Shown one piece after another: positions 36,101 through 46,705 of a DNA stretch of 64,000 nt. How positions within the stretch are numbered: position 1 is the stretch's first letter; each line of letters starts with the position of its first letter. The position numbers were made by a program, and so were the translations under genes. Below the pieces are notes generated by a model, which had not been told where the DNA came from, made no database searches, and worked only from the letters and a program-made list of their open reading frames with translations. Origin of the DNA: Euleptes europaea (Eukaryota > Chordata > Lepidosauria > Squamata > Sphaerodactylidae); NCBI RefSeq assembly GCF_029931775.1, contig NC_079318.1:55592659-55656658 (forward strand), in the 5' to 3' direction.

Positions 36101-36236
36101 AGAGAAAAAAAGAATCTGGACATGTACGATAATGATAATGAAGAGACTGAATAAAAATATAAAAGGACAAACTGGTTCAAATTTCTGGACATATCTCGAA
36201 TGTCATTGTCTTCCACTGGCAGGATGGGGAAATGAC
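33151..36236. other. unassigned intergenic DNA
   Basis: Long stretch without a recognisable exon or named repeat. Small open frames (for example 34838-35113 and 35679-36020) show no similarity I know. T-rich and A-rich tracts lie near 35440-35460. Confidence 0.35.
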
Positions 36237-36246
36237 CCAGGTAAAT

Positions 36247-36484
36247 TGGTTCTTGTAGGTTATCCGGGCTGTGTAACCGTGGTCTTGGAATTTTCTTTCC
36301 TGACATTTCGCCAGCAACTGTGGCAGGCATCTTCAGAGGAGTAACACTGAAGGACAGTGTCTCTGAAGATGCCTGCCACAGTTGCTGGCGAAACGTCAGG
36401 AAAGAAAATTCCAAGACCACTGTCACACAGCCCGGATAACCTACAAGAACCAATGAACTCTGACCGTGAAAGCCTTCGACAACA
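36247..36484. mobile_element. hairpin repeat with hammerhead-like cores, copy 1
   Basis: Left arm from 'ggttcttgtaggttatccgggc' to 'cttcagag', right arm its reverse complement, then a single-copy end 'tgaactctgaccgtgaaagccttcgac'. Flanks share CAGGTAAAT (36238-36246 and 36485-36493), a 9-bp target duplication. Each arm carries CTGAAGA...GGCGAAACGTC, resembling a hammerhead ribozyme core (CUGANGA, stem II, GAA, then AC-GU-C). The centre is shorter than in the copies at 50127 and 51779. Structure and variable duplication suggest a Penelope-like element. Confidence 0.65.
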
Positions 36485-36954
36485 CAGGTAAATGTTCCTA
36501 AACATTTCAGGAAGGGAGGAAAGTAATGTTATTTAAATCAATGAGCTTACTTCCAAGCAAATGACAACAGGTCCAGGCTGCAATAAGGGAGTCAGCCTAA
36601 AAGCAGTCAGCTTTTGGTTCCATCCCTGTTGCTATTGGCACCTGACAACTGGCTATAATTTCATTTCATCTTATGGCTGTCTCATAACTATATTCAGAAA
36701 GGCTTTTTATCTCAGTCATAAATCTGTGACTAATTGAGACACTGGAAAATGGGAACCCGGATTTAATTATTTAACTTTTAGGATTTTTTCCCTTCCCTTT
36801 ATCAACATCAGCCTCCCCCTCTGTTCTGCCGGGCATACTCTGTCAAATCAGATGGTAAGAATAAAACCCAATGTGGAAGGGGTAGACAAACCAAAGAGCG
36901 GAGGCACAAGCAGGACAGAGACAGCACAAGAGCACGAGGCTGTGCCAGGGTGCC

Positions 36955-37190
36955 CAGAATGCTTCTTCCCGTGGGGAGGATGATGAAATCGTGCATTGCA
37001 ATGAACCCAGATGACTGGGACGCACACCTGCAACACCTACTGTTTGCCTACAGAGAAGTCCCGCAGGAGAGCACTGGGTTCATCCCCTTTGAACTCTTGA
37101 ATGGTCAGTGTGTGTGAAGACCTCTTGACATCATCAGAGACACATGGGAAGGATCAGTGTCAGTTCCAGGCAAGGCTGGTGGCTGGCGAC
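36955..37190 (+). mobile_element. Ty3/Gypsy integrase remnant (fossil)
   Basis: The plus strand encodes NPDDWDAHLQHLLFAYREVP then QESTGFIPFELLNG, the end of the integrase catalytic core of Gypsy-type LTR retrotransposons common in reptiles. No LTR, protease or reverse transcriptase lies beside it. It is broken and clearly old. A SINE inserted right after it. Confidence 0.8.
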
Positions 37191-37204
37191 CTTGTGACAC
37201 ACAT

Positions 37205-37425
37205 ATGACACCCATGAAGCTGCCTTATACTGAATCAGACCCTTGGTCCATCCAACTCAGTATTGTCTACTCAGACTGGCAACAGCTTTCCAGTGTCTCA
37301 GGCAGAGGTCTTTCACATCACCTCCTACCTGACCCTTTTAAACTGGAAATGCCAGGGATTGAACCTGGGACCTTCTGCATGCCGTTCAGATGCTCTACCA
37401 CTGAGCCACAGCCCCTCATAGAAGC
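37205..37425 (-). mobile_element. tRNA-derived SINE, third type
   Basis: Minus orientation. Head at right: 'ggggctgtggctcagtggtagagcatctgaacggcatgcagaagg' in the sense direction, split here as A box TGGCTCAGTGGTAGAGCAT and B box GGTTCAATCC. The tail at left reads 'cctgattcagtataaggcagcttcat' in sense with small changes. Different from the other SINE types in this window. A fragment of its tail is at 8110. Confidence 0.85.
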
Positions 37426-38566
37426 CTCTCTGGAGTTAGGTCTGAGGAAAGGGGGGGAGAACTGTCTGTCTTGGCAGTTATCTCTGTATGAAGTGGAGGA
37501 GAGGAGAATGATAGATACCATCTTGGGTTCCCATTGGGGAGAAAGGATGAGTATAAATGAAAGAAACAGGAAATCTGTTGTGAAGCATTCAGTCCCCACT
37601 GGCAGTGTGAAGTGGTAGAGCCCAAGCAGAAATTTATCACCTCAGTCAGGCAGAACTAGACCTCAGTCTGGTGTTCCAAGCCTGCTTGTCATTCTCATTT
37701 TAAATGAGGTTCACTGAGGCGAACAAGGACTATATGAGGACAGAGCCTCTGAAAGTTGAATACACTCTGTAAAGCCAAAATTGAATCCAGCTCGTTCTTA
37801 GCCTTATTGGTTCAATAGGTCTAGCAAAGGCTAAAAAACACTAAATACCAGCGGGAGGGTGTTTGAAAAGGGTACATGGAAATATATACAAGGAATGCAT
37901 CTCTTATGTAAGAAGGGTTATCTGTTTCCTTTCAGAGAAGAGATGGTTTTTAAAATATGGTGTGAGGATTTTATTCATTTAGCAGCAGTGTCCTAAAGGC
38001 CCTTTCCCTGGATTATTTCAACAGCATATGCAGCAGTTTTATAACTGAGGGCTAAACTAGACAATTAAGCAGCATGTATGTTTTATTTCACATGTCTACC
38101 CCTAAAGAAGGGGTGTGTGGGAAAGTCACTCTCTGGCTACATGTGAAAGAAGCCCTCCCACTCCCATGCATGACCACCAATGTTGAAGCTAGGAAGGAGG
38201 GAAAGGGCTTAACTATGGTGAGATAAAGCATAGGGAAAAGTCCACAATCTTCTTCAAAAGGCATTTTTTGCTGCCAGACATTTCCAGACTCCCACTTCAT
38301 ATGCAAACAGAGCAGTTATAAGAGTAACAGCCTCAGAGTCTAGATCTGTACTGTCTGCTCTGACTGGGAGTAGCTATCAAGAGTGTACACAGCCTTTCCC
38401 AGCTGTATTGCCTCAGATCGCTGGCGTGGAGATGCTGGTGTTTGAACCCAGATACATGCACAGCATGTGGCCGGCTACTAACTTATGGCTCCTGCTCTTC
38501 ATTGAAAGTCAAGATACATAGTCCAGAGAAGATTATTAAATATAATGATTTTTCCTTTGCCCGCCT
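37426..38566. other. unassigned intergenic DNA
   Basis: The segment 37480-37560 resembles the tail of the single-head SINEs ('gagaatgatagataccatcttgggttccc'). The rest is unassigned. Confidence 0.4.
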
Positions 38567-39125
38567 AGGGTTGCCAACCTCAAGGGGGGGGGGGGGCTGG
38601 ATAAGATTGCCAGTTACCTGCAGTAGAAGGCAGATCTCCCACCCCCAGCTCCTGTTGCCTACTGCAGCTCTAGCAGCTGCCAGGCAAAAATAAATAACAC
38701 ATTTGACACAATGGCATTACAACATTTCTGACAAAAACCCAGAAGTGATATCATGCCTTTCTAGGAACTGCCTGAAACCCTGTGGTAAAGCCATAGAGTT
38801 GCTGGTGATGTCTAGAGAGGCATGACATCACTTCAAAGTTTTCCCCAGAAGTGATGTACCAGCAGTGCACCAATGGCGCCCTGATGTGCCTGTCTCCCAA
38901 ATTCCTCCCAACTGTCACTGGTTGGCAACCCCAGACCTGGAGTTCTCCTGGGATCACAACTGATCACCAGACCACAGAGATCATGGAGAAAAGGGCAGCT
39001 TTTCCCATGGAGAAAAGGGCAGCTTTGGATGGTGGATTCTACAGCATCACATCTGCGCTGAGCTCCCTTGCCTCCCCAAACTCTGCCCTCCACAGGCAAT
39101 GCCCACAAATCTCCAGGAATGTCCC
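38567..39125. mobile_element. composite of hAT-type short elements, decayed
   Basis: Begins 'tagggttgccaacctcaagg' at 38568 and has 'ggttggcaaccccag' near 38920. Between them are inverted copies of a 'gaagtgat(g/a)tca' motif. A second copy follows (38930-39125: 'cctggagttctcctgggatcacaactgatcaccag', 'aatctccaggaatgtccc'). A G homopolymer at 38584-38596 interrupts it. Confidence 0.6.
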
Positions 39126-39324
39126 GAGCCATAGTTAGCCTCAAAGCCCTGCTTACTTGAGCACTGGGGACAAAGCACTCTGTACATGCTCGAAGTATTA
39201 TACTTTCCTTCATATCTTTTTTTAAGGGACATTATTTCCTGCAGTTGGTACGGGGACATAGATAAAGGAAGAGAAGGAGGAATACAGTGCTCGCAATATT
39301 GGTGATTTAAAAAAAAAATGTTTT

Positions 39325-39550
39325 CAAATAATGTACAGCTCATATGCATTTATGTCATTCATCAATTTAATATTCTGCTCTGTCCTCCAAGGAGCCCATA
39401 GTGGCATAGCAGTTGTTATATCCTCACAGCAGCTCTTCAAAGGAGTTGATCTGAGAAACAGTTATTTATTTCAGGCTACCCAGTGGGTTTCATGGACCCA
39501 GCTGACCCCAGACCAAGCCCTTTCTCCACTATACCACATCCTCTTGGATG
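39325..39550 (-). mobile_element. strongly diverged SINE
   Basis: The order of motifs (tail 'ttcatcaatttaatattctgctctgtcc', 'tcctcacagcagctctt', 'ctccactataccacatcc' as a decayed A box) matches the minus-strand single-head copy at 51415, but identity is low. Confidence 0.45.
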
Positions 39551-40122
39551 GCACGGGGAAAGTAACAGCCTCTAAAAACAATGTTTAAAACAGCACTGTC
39601 TATGAAACTAAACTAATATAGAGTATATTTACACTAGTTTTATTATTGGTTCACACATAATCGGCAGTAATCGTTTGTAGCTGTTTCCCTGGCATGCTTT
39701 AAAAAGCCAGTTATAGAAAAGAGGGTAGCTGCTACTGCTGTACTGCTGAGCAGAAATAGCTGTCTAGAGTGCCCTTTTCCAGGTAGCAACATCCAGGATC
39801 CCTCGCTCAGAGTAAAGGAATATGTCAGAGGCGCTGCTTTTCATCTCAGCATCGCAGCACAACAATGCACAACAGTGATATCACCTCCAGTGAAGTAGCA
39901 GCATCATAAACAGAAGAACCCAGCGTAGTTAAATTGGAATGTCTTGTATACATCCCAAACGTCTTGCTTCTAAAAGACGTTTGTATGTATTGACCCCTGT
40001 CAGTAATTAAACATAGTTCCTATTTTGCCTTTTGGGGGAAGATGTGTGCATTAGAGTTCTTTGGGTTTTGCTCCATCCCTCTTCTTATTCTCCAGAAGTC
40101 AAATATCTAAGTAACAGTGTGA
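39551..40122. other. unassigned intergenic DNA
   Basis: No exon, repeat or RNA gene recognised. Confidence 0.35.
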
Positions 40123-40332
40123 AATTCCTGGGGATCTGGAGGTTGTTCCGGGGGAGGGCAGAGTTTGGAGAGGGAGGGAGCTCAATGGGGTTCTCATGCC
40201 ATAAATTCTGCCCTCTGAAGCTGCCATGTTCCCCAGAGGAACTGATCTCTGTAGTGTGGAGATAAGTCTGGAGAGACTACTCTCTGTAGTCTGGGAGACC
40301 TCCCGGCCCCACCTGATGGTTGGCAACCCTAG
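40123..40332 (-). mobile_element. short hAT-type element, diverged
   Basis: Minus orientation: 'ggggatctggaggttgttccgggggagggcagagtttgg' to 'ctgatggttggcaaccctagg'. The right terminus GGCAACCCTA is intact (ends near 40331); the left one is lost. Confidence 0.7.
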
Positions 40333-40805
40333 GTCACATGCATGTAAATAGATGCCCACGGTCACAAAATGGCAGAGTATTGCTTCCCTCCCATTCCCCT
40401 ATAATTTCCTGTCTAGCCAGTAAATGTGTTTAATGTGAGTTACAGTTATTCCATAATAAGTTCAACAAGATCTGTTATAAGATTAAATATCCTGATGTAC
40501 AGTCTTTCATATTTTTTAAATAGGAAATTGTTATGATCAATTTGCTAACACATCCTCCTTTGGAAAACAGTGTAGGCTACTGCAGATTAAATGAACAGCA
40601 GGCAGAAAAGAGCCTTCGGCAACACGCAGCAGCAGGGGGCAAAAAAGGAACCTTAACATAATAATATGTGCTGCAAACAAACAAGTGTTCTTATTTTTCC
40701 ATTATGGAAGTTACAGACTCCACAAATGGATGTAACAAAAATCTGACCTTTATATATTTAAGGTTGGTGGAAGCTACCTCTTGGGATATCTCTTCCTTTT
40801 CTCTA

Positions 40806-40990
40806 CAGTAGTGGTTCCCAAACTTTTTCGGGCCATCCCCCACCCCCACCCCCAGTTCCATAAACTCATCCCCAGTGCCCCCTACCCTACTTTACCCTAT
40901 AAAAAAACATTATTCAGTGTGGTGGTTTGCACAACCCACTAAGGAAGATAATAATACTAATAACAATTAATTGCAAATGTATTCAAGTCC
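40806..40990. mobile_element. hAT (Charlie-like) left end
   Basis: Starts 'cagtagtggttcccaaactttttcgggcc', very close to the terminal repeat CAGTGGTTCCCAAACTTTTT of Charlie-type hAT elements. The sequence then fades out; no transposase frame is seen. Confidence 0.6.
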
Positions 40991-41362
40991 AGTTAAAACT
41001 GTTTCCTGTCTACACATATGAAATAGCAGCTTGCTATTCCTGCCAATATCACACTAAGTGCTTTCCCAGTCTGAATGGATTAGGCAGTTTAATTCAACTA
41101 CCTATGGTGAGAGCAGTGTGAAGCCAGAGAAAAAAGGCTTGCCTCCGTGCCATTCTGATGGAGGCCCAAAACATTCCTGCTTGGCCTAAACTAAGTGACC
41201 AGTTAATCTTCCATTGCATTTTTAAAGGTTGGGCAGTGGGCAGTTGCCACAATGAATACCTGCTCTTGAGATGCAGAACGGCCTTTATACAGCCATTCCC
41301 CACCTTTTGCATATTTACCAGAGAACACAACTCACCTTTTTGCTGTCTCCCTCCTCCTCCTT

Positions 41363-41567
41363 TAGGTTGCCAACCTCCAGGTACTAGCTGGAGCTCTCCT
41401 GCTATTACAACTGATCTCCTGCCGATAGAGATCAGTTCCCCTGGAGAAAATGGCCGCTTTGGCCATTGGACTCTATGGCATTGAAACCCCTCCCTTCCCC
41501 AAACTCTTCCCTCCTCAGGCAATCCCCCCAAAACCTCCTGCCGGTGCTGAAGAGACTGGCAACCCTA
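41363..41567 (+). mobile_element. short hAT-type element with 8-bp target duplication
   Basis: 205 bp, TAGGTTGCC to GGCAACCCTA, flanked by exact TCCTCCTT copies (41355-41362 and 41568-41575). Confidence 0.92.
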
Positions 41568-41569
41568 TC

Positions 41570-42535
41570 CTCCTTCCTGCCGGAGAGCGGGGGTGGGGGT
41601 GGGGGCGTAAAATAAGAAAATTAATCCGCTGGGCCTATTCAGGGTAGGAAACAGGCTTCTCACCTGATCAGCTTCTCCCTTGTCCTCTGTTTATGCAGCT
41701 GTGTGAGATGAATAGCAGCTCACTAAACAGTTAGAGAGGAAGACAACTTCACAGGCCATACAATGGCAGACGAGAAAGGGAAAAAATCTGGGACACCTAA
41801 AACACCTTCATTAACAATGACTTTTTTGGATTCACCTCCAAAACATTGCACACTTTCCCTTTTAGATTCTCTTCCACTGTCTGTGCTTGTCTGCCCATAC
41901 AGTGATCAAACTGGTCTACAGAAATTGTAGCAGGAGAAATTACTTTCTGTTGGTACGTGTGAATCTTAACTCGGGACCATCTTCAAAAGTATATCCATAA
42001 TTTCTTTGCGGCCCATCCTTTTTGCCAATCCTCAAGAAGCATTTCTCTCACTAAATCATTTGCCATTGTCACAATCAAGAAATTCTAACCAGTCTCAAAT
42101 TAGTCCTCATTAGGCCATTATATAACCAGTCACTAGCAAAGCAGGTTTGCCCTCACCTAACACTATTTCTTTGTGGATGATGAGCTCTTTGTCAAGAGTC
42201 TGTGTAGAAGGACCTCACTCCTCTGGCAATTTTCTCTGTTTGTCTAAGGATGCTGAAATGAATTGTATCTCAATGAAACTGTCCTTGATTTGCTAGCCTT
42301 GGCAGGCATTTCACAGTCCGCCTCAAATCCTCTGCTAATTCTGCAAAGGGTCTCCCTTTCTTCCTTCTCCTGCTCTGGTTCTTCATTCACCCCTACTCAT
42401 AGTCTGATTCAAATTTCTGTTCTGAAGGTTGCATCAAATCTTTTACTGAGGTTATATTTTGCCAGTCCAGCAAGGCAGTCCTAATCCTGTCCCCTTCTTC
42501 CTTATCATCCCCGTCCAACTGCTTTTATTGGATAT
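41570..42535. other. unassigned intergenic DNA
   Basis: A G-rich patch sits at 41590-41610. The rest is AT-rich and shows no named feature. Confidence 0.35.
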
Positions 42536-42539
42536 CTAG

Positions 42540-42925
42540 ATTTGAGTCCGGTAGCACCTTAGAGACTAACAAGATCTTTTGAGCATAAACTTGTGGGAGT
42601 CAAAACTCCCTTCATCAGATCTGACTCTTGAAAGCTTATACCTAGGGTTGCCAACCTCCAGGTGCTAACTGGTGATCTCCTGCGATTATAACTGATCTTC
42701 AGCTGATAGAGATCAGTTCACCTGGAGAAAAGGGCCGCTTTGGCAACTGGACTCTATGGCATTGAAGTCCCTCCCCTCCCCAACCCCCCGGCTCCGCCCC
42801 AAAAACCTCCTACTGGTGAAGAGGGACTGGGCAACCCTACTTGTACCCAAAAGATTGTGTTGGTCTCTAAGGTGCTACTGGGCTCAAATCTAGCTGTTCT
42901 ACTGCAGACCAACATGGCTACCATC
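42540..42925. mobile_element. Penelope-like repeat with hammerhead-like core, split
   Basis: Inverted ends: 'agatttgagtccggtagcaccttagagactaacaagat' at left and, at right, 'gtgttggtctctaaggtgctactgggctcaaatct'. Read on the minus strand, the left part contains CTGATGAAGGGAGTTTTGAC followed by TCCCACAAG: a hammerhead core CUGAUGA and a strong stem II. The expected GAAA is ACAA in this strand but is intact (TTGAAAGCTTATAC) in the other orientation at 42628-42641. The short hAT-type element at 42643-42839 lies inside it. Confidence 0.6.
42643..42839 (+). mobile_element. short hAT-type element with 8-bp target duplication
   Basis: 197 bp, TAGGGTTGCC to GCAACCCTA, flanked by CTTATACC (42635-42642) and CTTGTACC (42840-42847), one mismatch. 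It interrupts the Penelope-like repeat and is younger than it. Confidence 0.9.
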
Positions 42926-43002
42926 TGAAACTAGTTTTATTGGATATGATCTCAGGCTGAGGCAGTGGGCATTCTCATCGGTTCTGCCTCATTAATTTGT
43001 GT

Positions 43003-43232
43003 GTGTGTGTGTGTGTGTAAAGTGCCGTCAAGTCGCAGCCGACTTATGGCGACCCCTTTTGGGGTTTTCATGACAAGAGACTAGCAGAGGTGGTTTGCCA
43101 GAGCCTTCCTCTGCACAGCAACCCTGGTCTTCCTTGGTGGTCTCCCATCCAAATACTAACCAGGGCCGACCCTGCTTAGCTTCTGAGATCTGACGAGATC
43201 AGGCTAGCCTGGGCCATCCAGGTCAGGGCCCA
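43003..43232 (-). mobile_element. 5S rRNA-derived SINE with BovB-type tail, full length
   Basis: Best copy. In sense (minus) direction: the 5S-like head includes AGAAGCTAAGCAGGGTCGG and GTTAGTATTTGGATGGGAGA, the A and C boxes of the 5S internal promoter. The middle is 'ggcaaaccacctctgc', and the tail GGTCGCCATAAGTCGG then CTGCGACTTGACGGCAC ends in (AC)n. Flanks share TAATTTGT. The tail equals the 3' end of the BovB element at 57793. Confidence 0.93.
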
Positions 43233-43489
43233 TAATTTGTACATTTCTGCATTTCACAGTAGCATATTTCTGGAGAACAGCAGATGTAGGAATCTGATCC
43301 CTACTACTAAGTCCCTCATGGGGTCACATACTGTGGCAAAAACAAGCTTTTCTTTACCCACAGCTTCAATCTGCAGCTGATCCCCTTCTATGTCACTCAC
43401 TTCCAGTGTGGCTGCACTTCTTTTGCTCTTCCAGTTCATGGAAGAGTTCCTCTGGCTTTTAATTATCTCTGTTGATAGGCTCTTGTGTG

Positions 43490-43768
43490 TGGGTAAAGTG
43501 CCGTCAAGTTATACTTTCAGTGTATATAACCAGGACATCACCATTTCTCCCCCCCACCCCCAGTCAAGTCACATCTGACTTATGGCGACCCTGGTAGGCT
43601 TTTCAAGGTAAGAGACTGACAGAGGTGGTTTGCCATTGCCTGCCTGAGTCACAACCCTGGCATTCCTTGGAGGTCTCCCATCCAAATACTAAACAGGACT
43701 GACCCTTCTTAGCTTCTGAGATCTGATGGGATCAGGCTAGCTTGGGCCGTCTAGGTCAGGGCTTATAG
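43490..43768 (-). mobile_element. 5S rRNA-derived SINE, with internal insertion
   Basis: Same family and strand as the previous copy, 260 bp away. Flanked by ATAGGCTCTT on both sides (10-bp target duplication). A stretch of about 50 bp (43508-43560) separates the terminal 'aagtgccgtcaagtt' from a second 'cagtcaagtcacatctgacttatggcgaccc', so the tail is partly duplicated or carries an insertion. Confidence 0.9.
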
Positions 43769-44640
43769 GCTCTTAGACAGAGAGAGATTGTTGATTCTCA
43801 CCTGTGCTGACTGCAACAATCTACCTCCTTGGCTTGCCAGCTGTTCATCTATCTCCCAGACCAGGGTCACATCTGCTGGGCTTTCGAATCAGCTTTGACC
43901 CCTTATGTTAGGGAAGGAAGGAACCTTTTCTGGCTGGGAAACTCCCTCAAATCAAGAGTTCCCTGGAAAGCCCTCGGGGTAATCAACCACCATCCCTCAG
44001 GGATTCTTGAGAACATCTGACCCGCTGAGAAGGTGTCCTTCTAGTGCAGTACTAGACCAAAGTGAAATAACAGGGTGGAAACCCTGTAAAATACCTTAGA
44101 ACGAACTACATAGCGCCTGTGCTATCTGACAGGTAGGGAAGAGATTAACAGAAATATCCCAGAGAAATAGATTGTACTAAACAAAGCCAAAACAATGTCT
44201 TTATAAAAAGAAAGTTTATTATGGGGGGGGGGAGGAAAAAGGAGTTGGGTTAAAAATGGGATATAAAGGGGAAAACACAAAACAAGGGAAGAAAACCACA
44301 CAACACACAGAACACAGGCTTTCTAATAAAAACCATAAAGTTTTTCTAACTCAGATGAAGTATTCATTTACATCCACAGGACTCCAGTTTGCCTCTTGCT
44401 GGCAAAACCCAGAATTCAGAACTGTCAACTGCTGCTTCTTTGTCCTTCAAAGGAAGGAGTGAGAGATACCCAGTCTTAATGTTTTTATTAAAATCTCTTA
44501 TCACTTATTATTTGTACAGTAATAAACCCTTTCATGGTAACCAAGACAACCAAATTCCTAACATTGCACCATAAGAACAATTCATTTTTGTTGCCATTTC
44601 GATTTTGTTTTTTGCACCATTTGGATTACATTTGAAATAA
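43769..44640. other. unassigned intergenic DNA
   Basis: A run of G at 44223-44232 and A-rich stretches. A minus-strand AATAAA-like site near 44215 hints at an old LTR, not supported further. Confidence 0.3.
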
Positions 44641-44672
44641 TTATGATACAGGGTTGTCAAACTTTCAATATT

Positions 44673-46270
44673 TTGGTGGCCCAGTCAGTAAAACAAAGAT
44701 CTCTTTGGCAATCAGTGTTGGGGGCTCAGATCTGGCCTTTACCAGTGGTGCATCTCCATCAATTTCTAGTGCTGTTGAAAGGTAGAAGTTTGGCACTTAG
44801 GACCATTAAGGATTATGTAGCTGCTTTAGCTTTCAAAGTGAAAACTAAGGGTTATAGGGACACCACAGGTGATTTTAACATTAGGAAGATGCTCAAGGAT
44901 TGGGCGGATGGAACACCAGCGCAAAAGGATTCATGGTGACCCTTTACACCTGAGCTTCTGAGGCTTTTGGTACATTGTGCATTGTGATAGGGTTGAGGCT
45001 GAACTTCTTTATGCAGTAGCATTGACTGCCTTCGACGCAGCGTTGCACATTGGGGAGCTCTTGGCCACTTCTCGGTGGAATGTGTCTCAGGCAGCACTGC
45101 AAGTTTTGGATGTGTAGTTGTGGCCAGACAAGGCATAATTGGTGATATATAAGTACAAAATGGATCAGTTGGGAAAGGGGCATCACCTATGCCTGCCAAT
45201 TTGTGCCACTGCTGGCTGACACTCAGCTGGTCAGTGGGTGGATCAGGCCAGTGGAAGAGAGGAGAGATCTGCATCACCTGCACATTGACATCACTTCCAG
45301 CTTGACGCGGAAGCACCAGCATTGCACCACGGGGACGCTCTAGCACTCTCCCCAAAAACTCTGTGGAAACCAGAGTTTGGGGAAGTGCCAGAGCGTTCCC
45401 CCAGTGCAATGCCGGCGCTTCCACATCAAGCTGGAAGTGACGTCATCACACAGGGGATGCAAATCGCCACCCCCAAACCTCCCTCCCTAAAGCTCCTGCT
45501 GGTTGCCAGGAGGGACCTGACAACCCTACCTGGCAGATATTGGTGGCTAAAGGGCTGCCTGCTTGGGAGTTTTGGACCCATTCATTTAGAATAGGAGCTG
45601 CATCCACCGTTGCTAGGCTAGGAATGCTGGGGCAGGCCATTCTATGAATTGGCAGGTGGCGGTCACAGGCTTTTAAGGCTTGCGTTAGATAAGCAGATTA
45701 TTTTTATTTTTTGCAGGCATGAGCATATCAAGAAACTCGATCATGATGCTGGTGGTGGGCCATTCCATCATCATCTGGGCAAGCAAGAGAGCAGCTGCCT
45801 GTGAGACGGGATTGTACCTCTATCCCAGGTCCAGCATCCAGTGGCAGGGTCTTCAGGGTATGTTATGGGGCCAGCTTCTTAACTCCCTCCACCAGGTTTT
45901 GAGGGAGGGCAAGTGTCCTGATACTCTCATCCTGCATCTGAGAGAAAACAACCTGGTGCAAACTAAAGGAATGGTGGCGATGTGAGAAATACATTGGGAC
46001 CTAAAGCAGGTTAAAAGTTTGTTAGCCAAGGGTATTATCATTTGGTCTGATTTTCTACAGAGGAGAATTTGGAAGGGAGCCCTGAAGCCCGCTCGGATCG
46101 AGAACACAAAGGCCATGATTAATAGTTCAGTGCGTAGGGTGATTTTGGATGGTGGAGATGCGTGCGTAGCACACAACTCCATTAGATATGATATGCCACA
46201 CCTGTATTGGGAGGATGGTGTGCATGTTCCTCTGGAAGGGTGCAGTGTCTATTTGGCAGATCTACGTTAG
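44673..46270 (+). mobile_element. fossil tyrosine-recombinase / SGNH-hydrolase element
   Basis: The plus strand first encodes the N-terminal, core-binding part of a tyrosine recombinase (44730-44940: LPVVHLHQFLVLLKGRSLAL, then RTIKDYVAALAF) and decayed catalytic parts beyond (to about 45150, and 45560-45700). It then encodes an SGNH/GDSL-type hydrolase domain (45719-46270: MLVVGHSIIIWASKRAAA near the start, EDGVHVPLEGCSVYLADL at the end). Recombinase plus SGNH hydrolase is known from Ngaro/DIRS-type retroelements of vertebrates. A 'tttttgcag' just before the hydrolase frame looks like a splice acceptor. The element is broken in several places, and a palindromic insertion (45287-45529) splits it. 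No reverse transcriptase is seen here. Confidence 0.7.
45287..45529. mobile_element. palindromic insertion within the recombinase fossil
   Basis: Arms of about 75 bp (45287-45363 and 45371-45445) pair with roughly 85-90% identity around a 7-base loop. It is followed by a hAT-type short-element end ('cctgctggttgccaggagggacctgacaacccta'). Recombinase-related sequence resumes after it. Confidence 0.7.
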
Positions 46271-46705
46271 GGCCTGCAGGACGTCACAGTCAGCAGGTGG
46301 GGCAAGGGGTGTTAAGCTAGACTAACCCCCTTGTGTGGCAGAGATAAGACGGGCTGATCACAATAGGAAGGGATGACTGGCCAGCGCCCCAAGGCATCAG
46401 CAGGGATGGAGGGTGTGTCCAGAATAGTGCATCACTGGCCATGTGGCGGGGTACAGCTGGGAAGGAGTGTCCTTGGTGCTGAGCAACATCTTTCTGAACC
46501 AGGTAGTGGACATCTGGTACATCAGGGGAGGGGCTGGGCACCTCTCCGCACATTGAGTGCTGGCCAACGCTGGAGTAAAGGTTGGATCTGCCCAACAAAG
46601 ACAGCCATTGCCAGGCTACCTAGCACAGCCCACCCATTTAAATGCGTTAGCATATTTAATGATATGACATAGATCCGCGTAATTACTTAATTAAATAAAC
46701 TAGTT

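Noticed and set aside
43003-43232. 5S rRNA gene
   Set aside because: Only the internal promoter part of 5S is similar, and it is joined to a SINE body and a BovB-type tail, in four dispersed copies.
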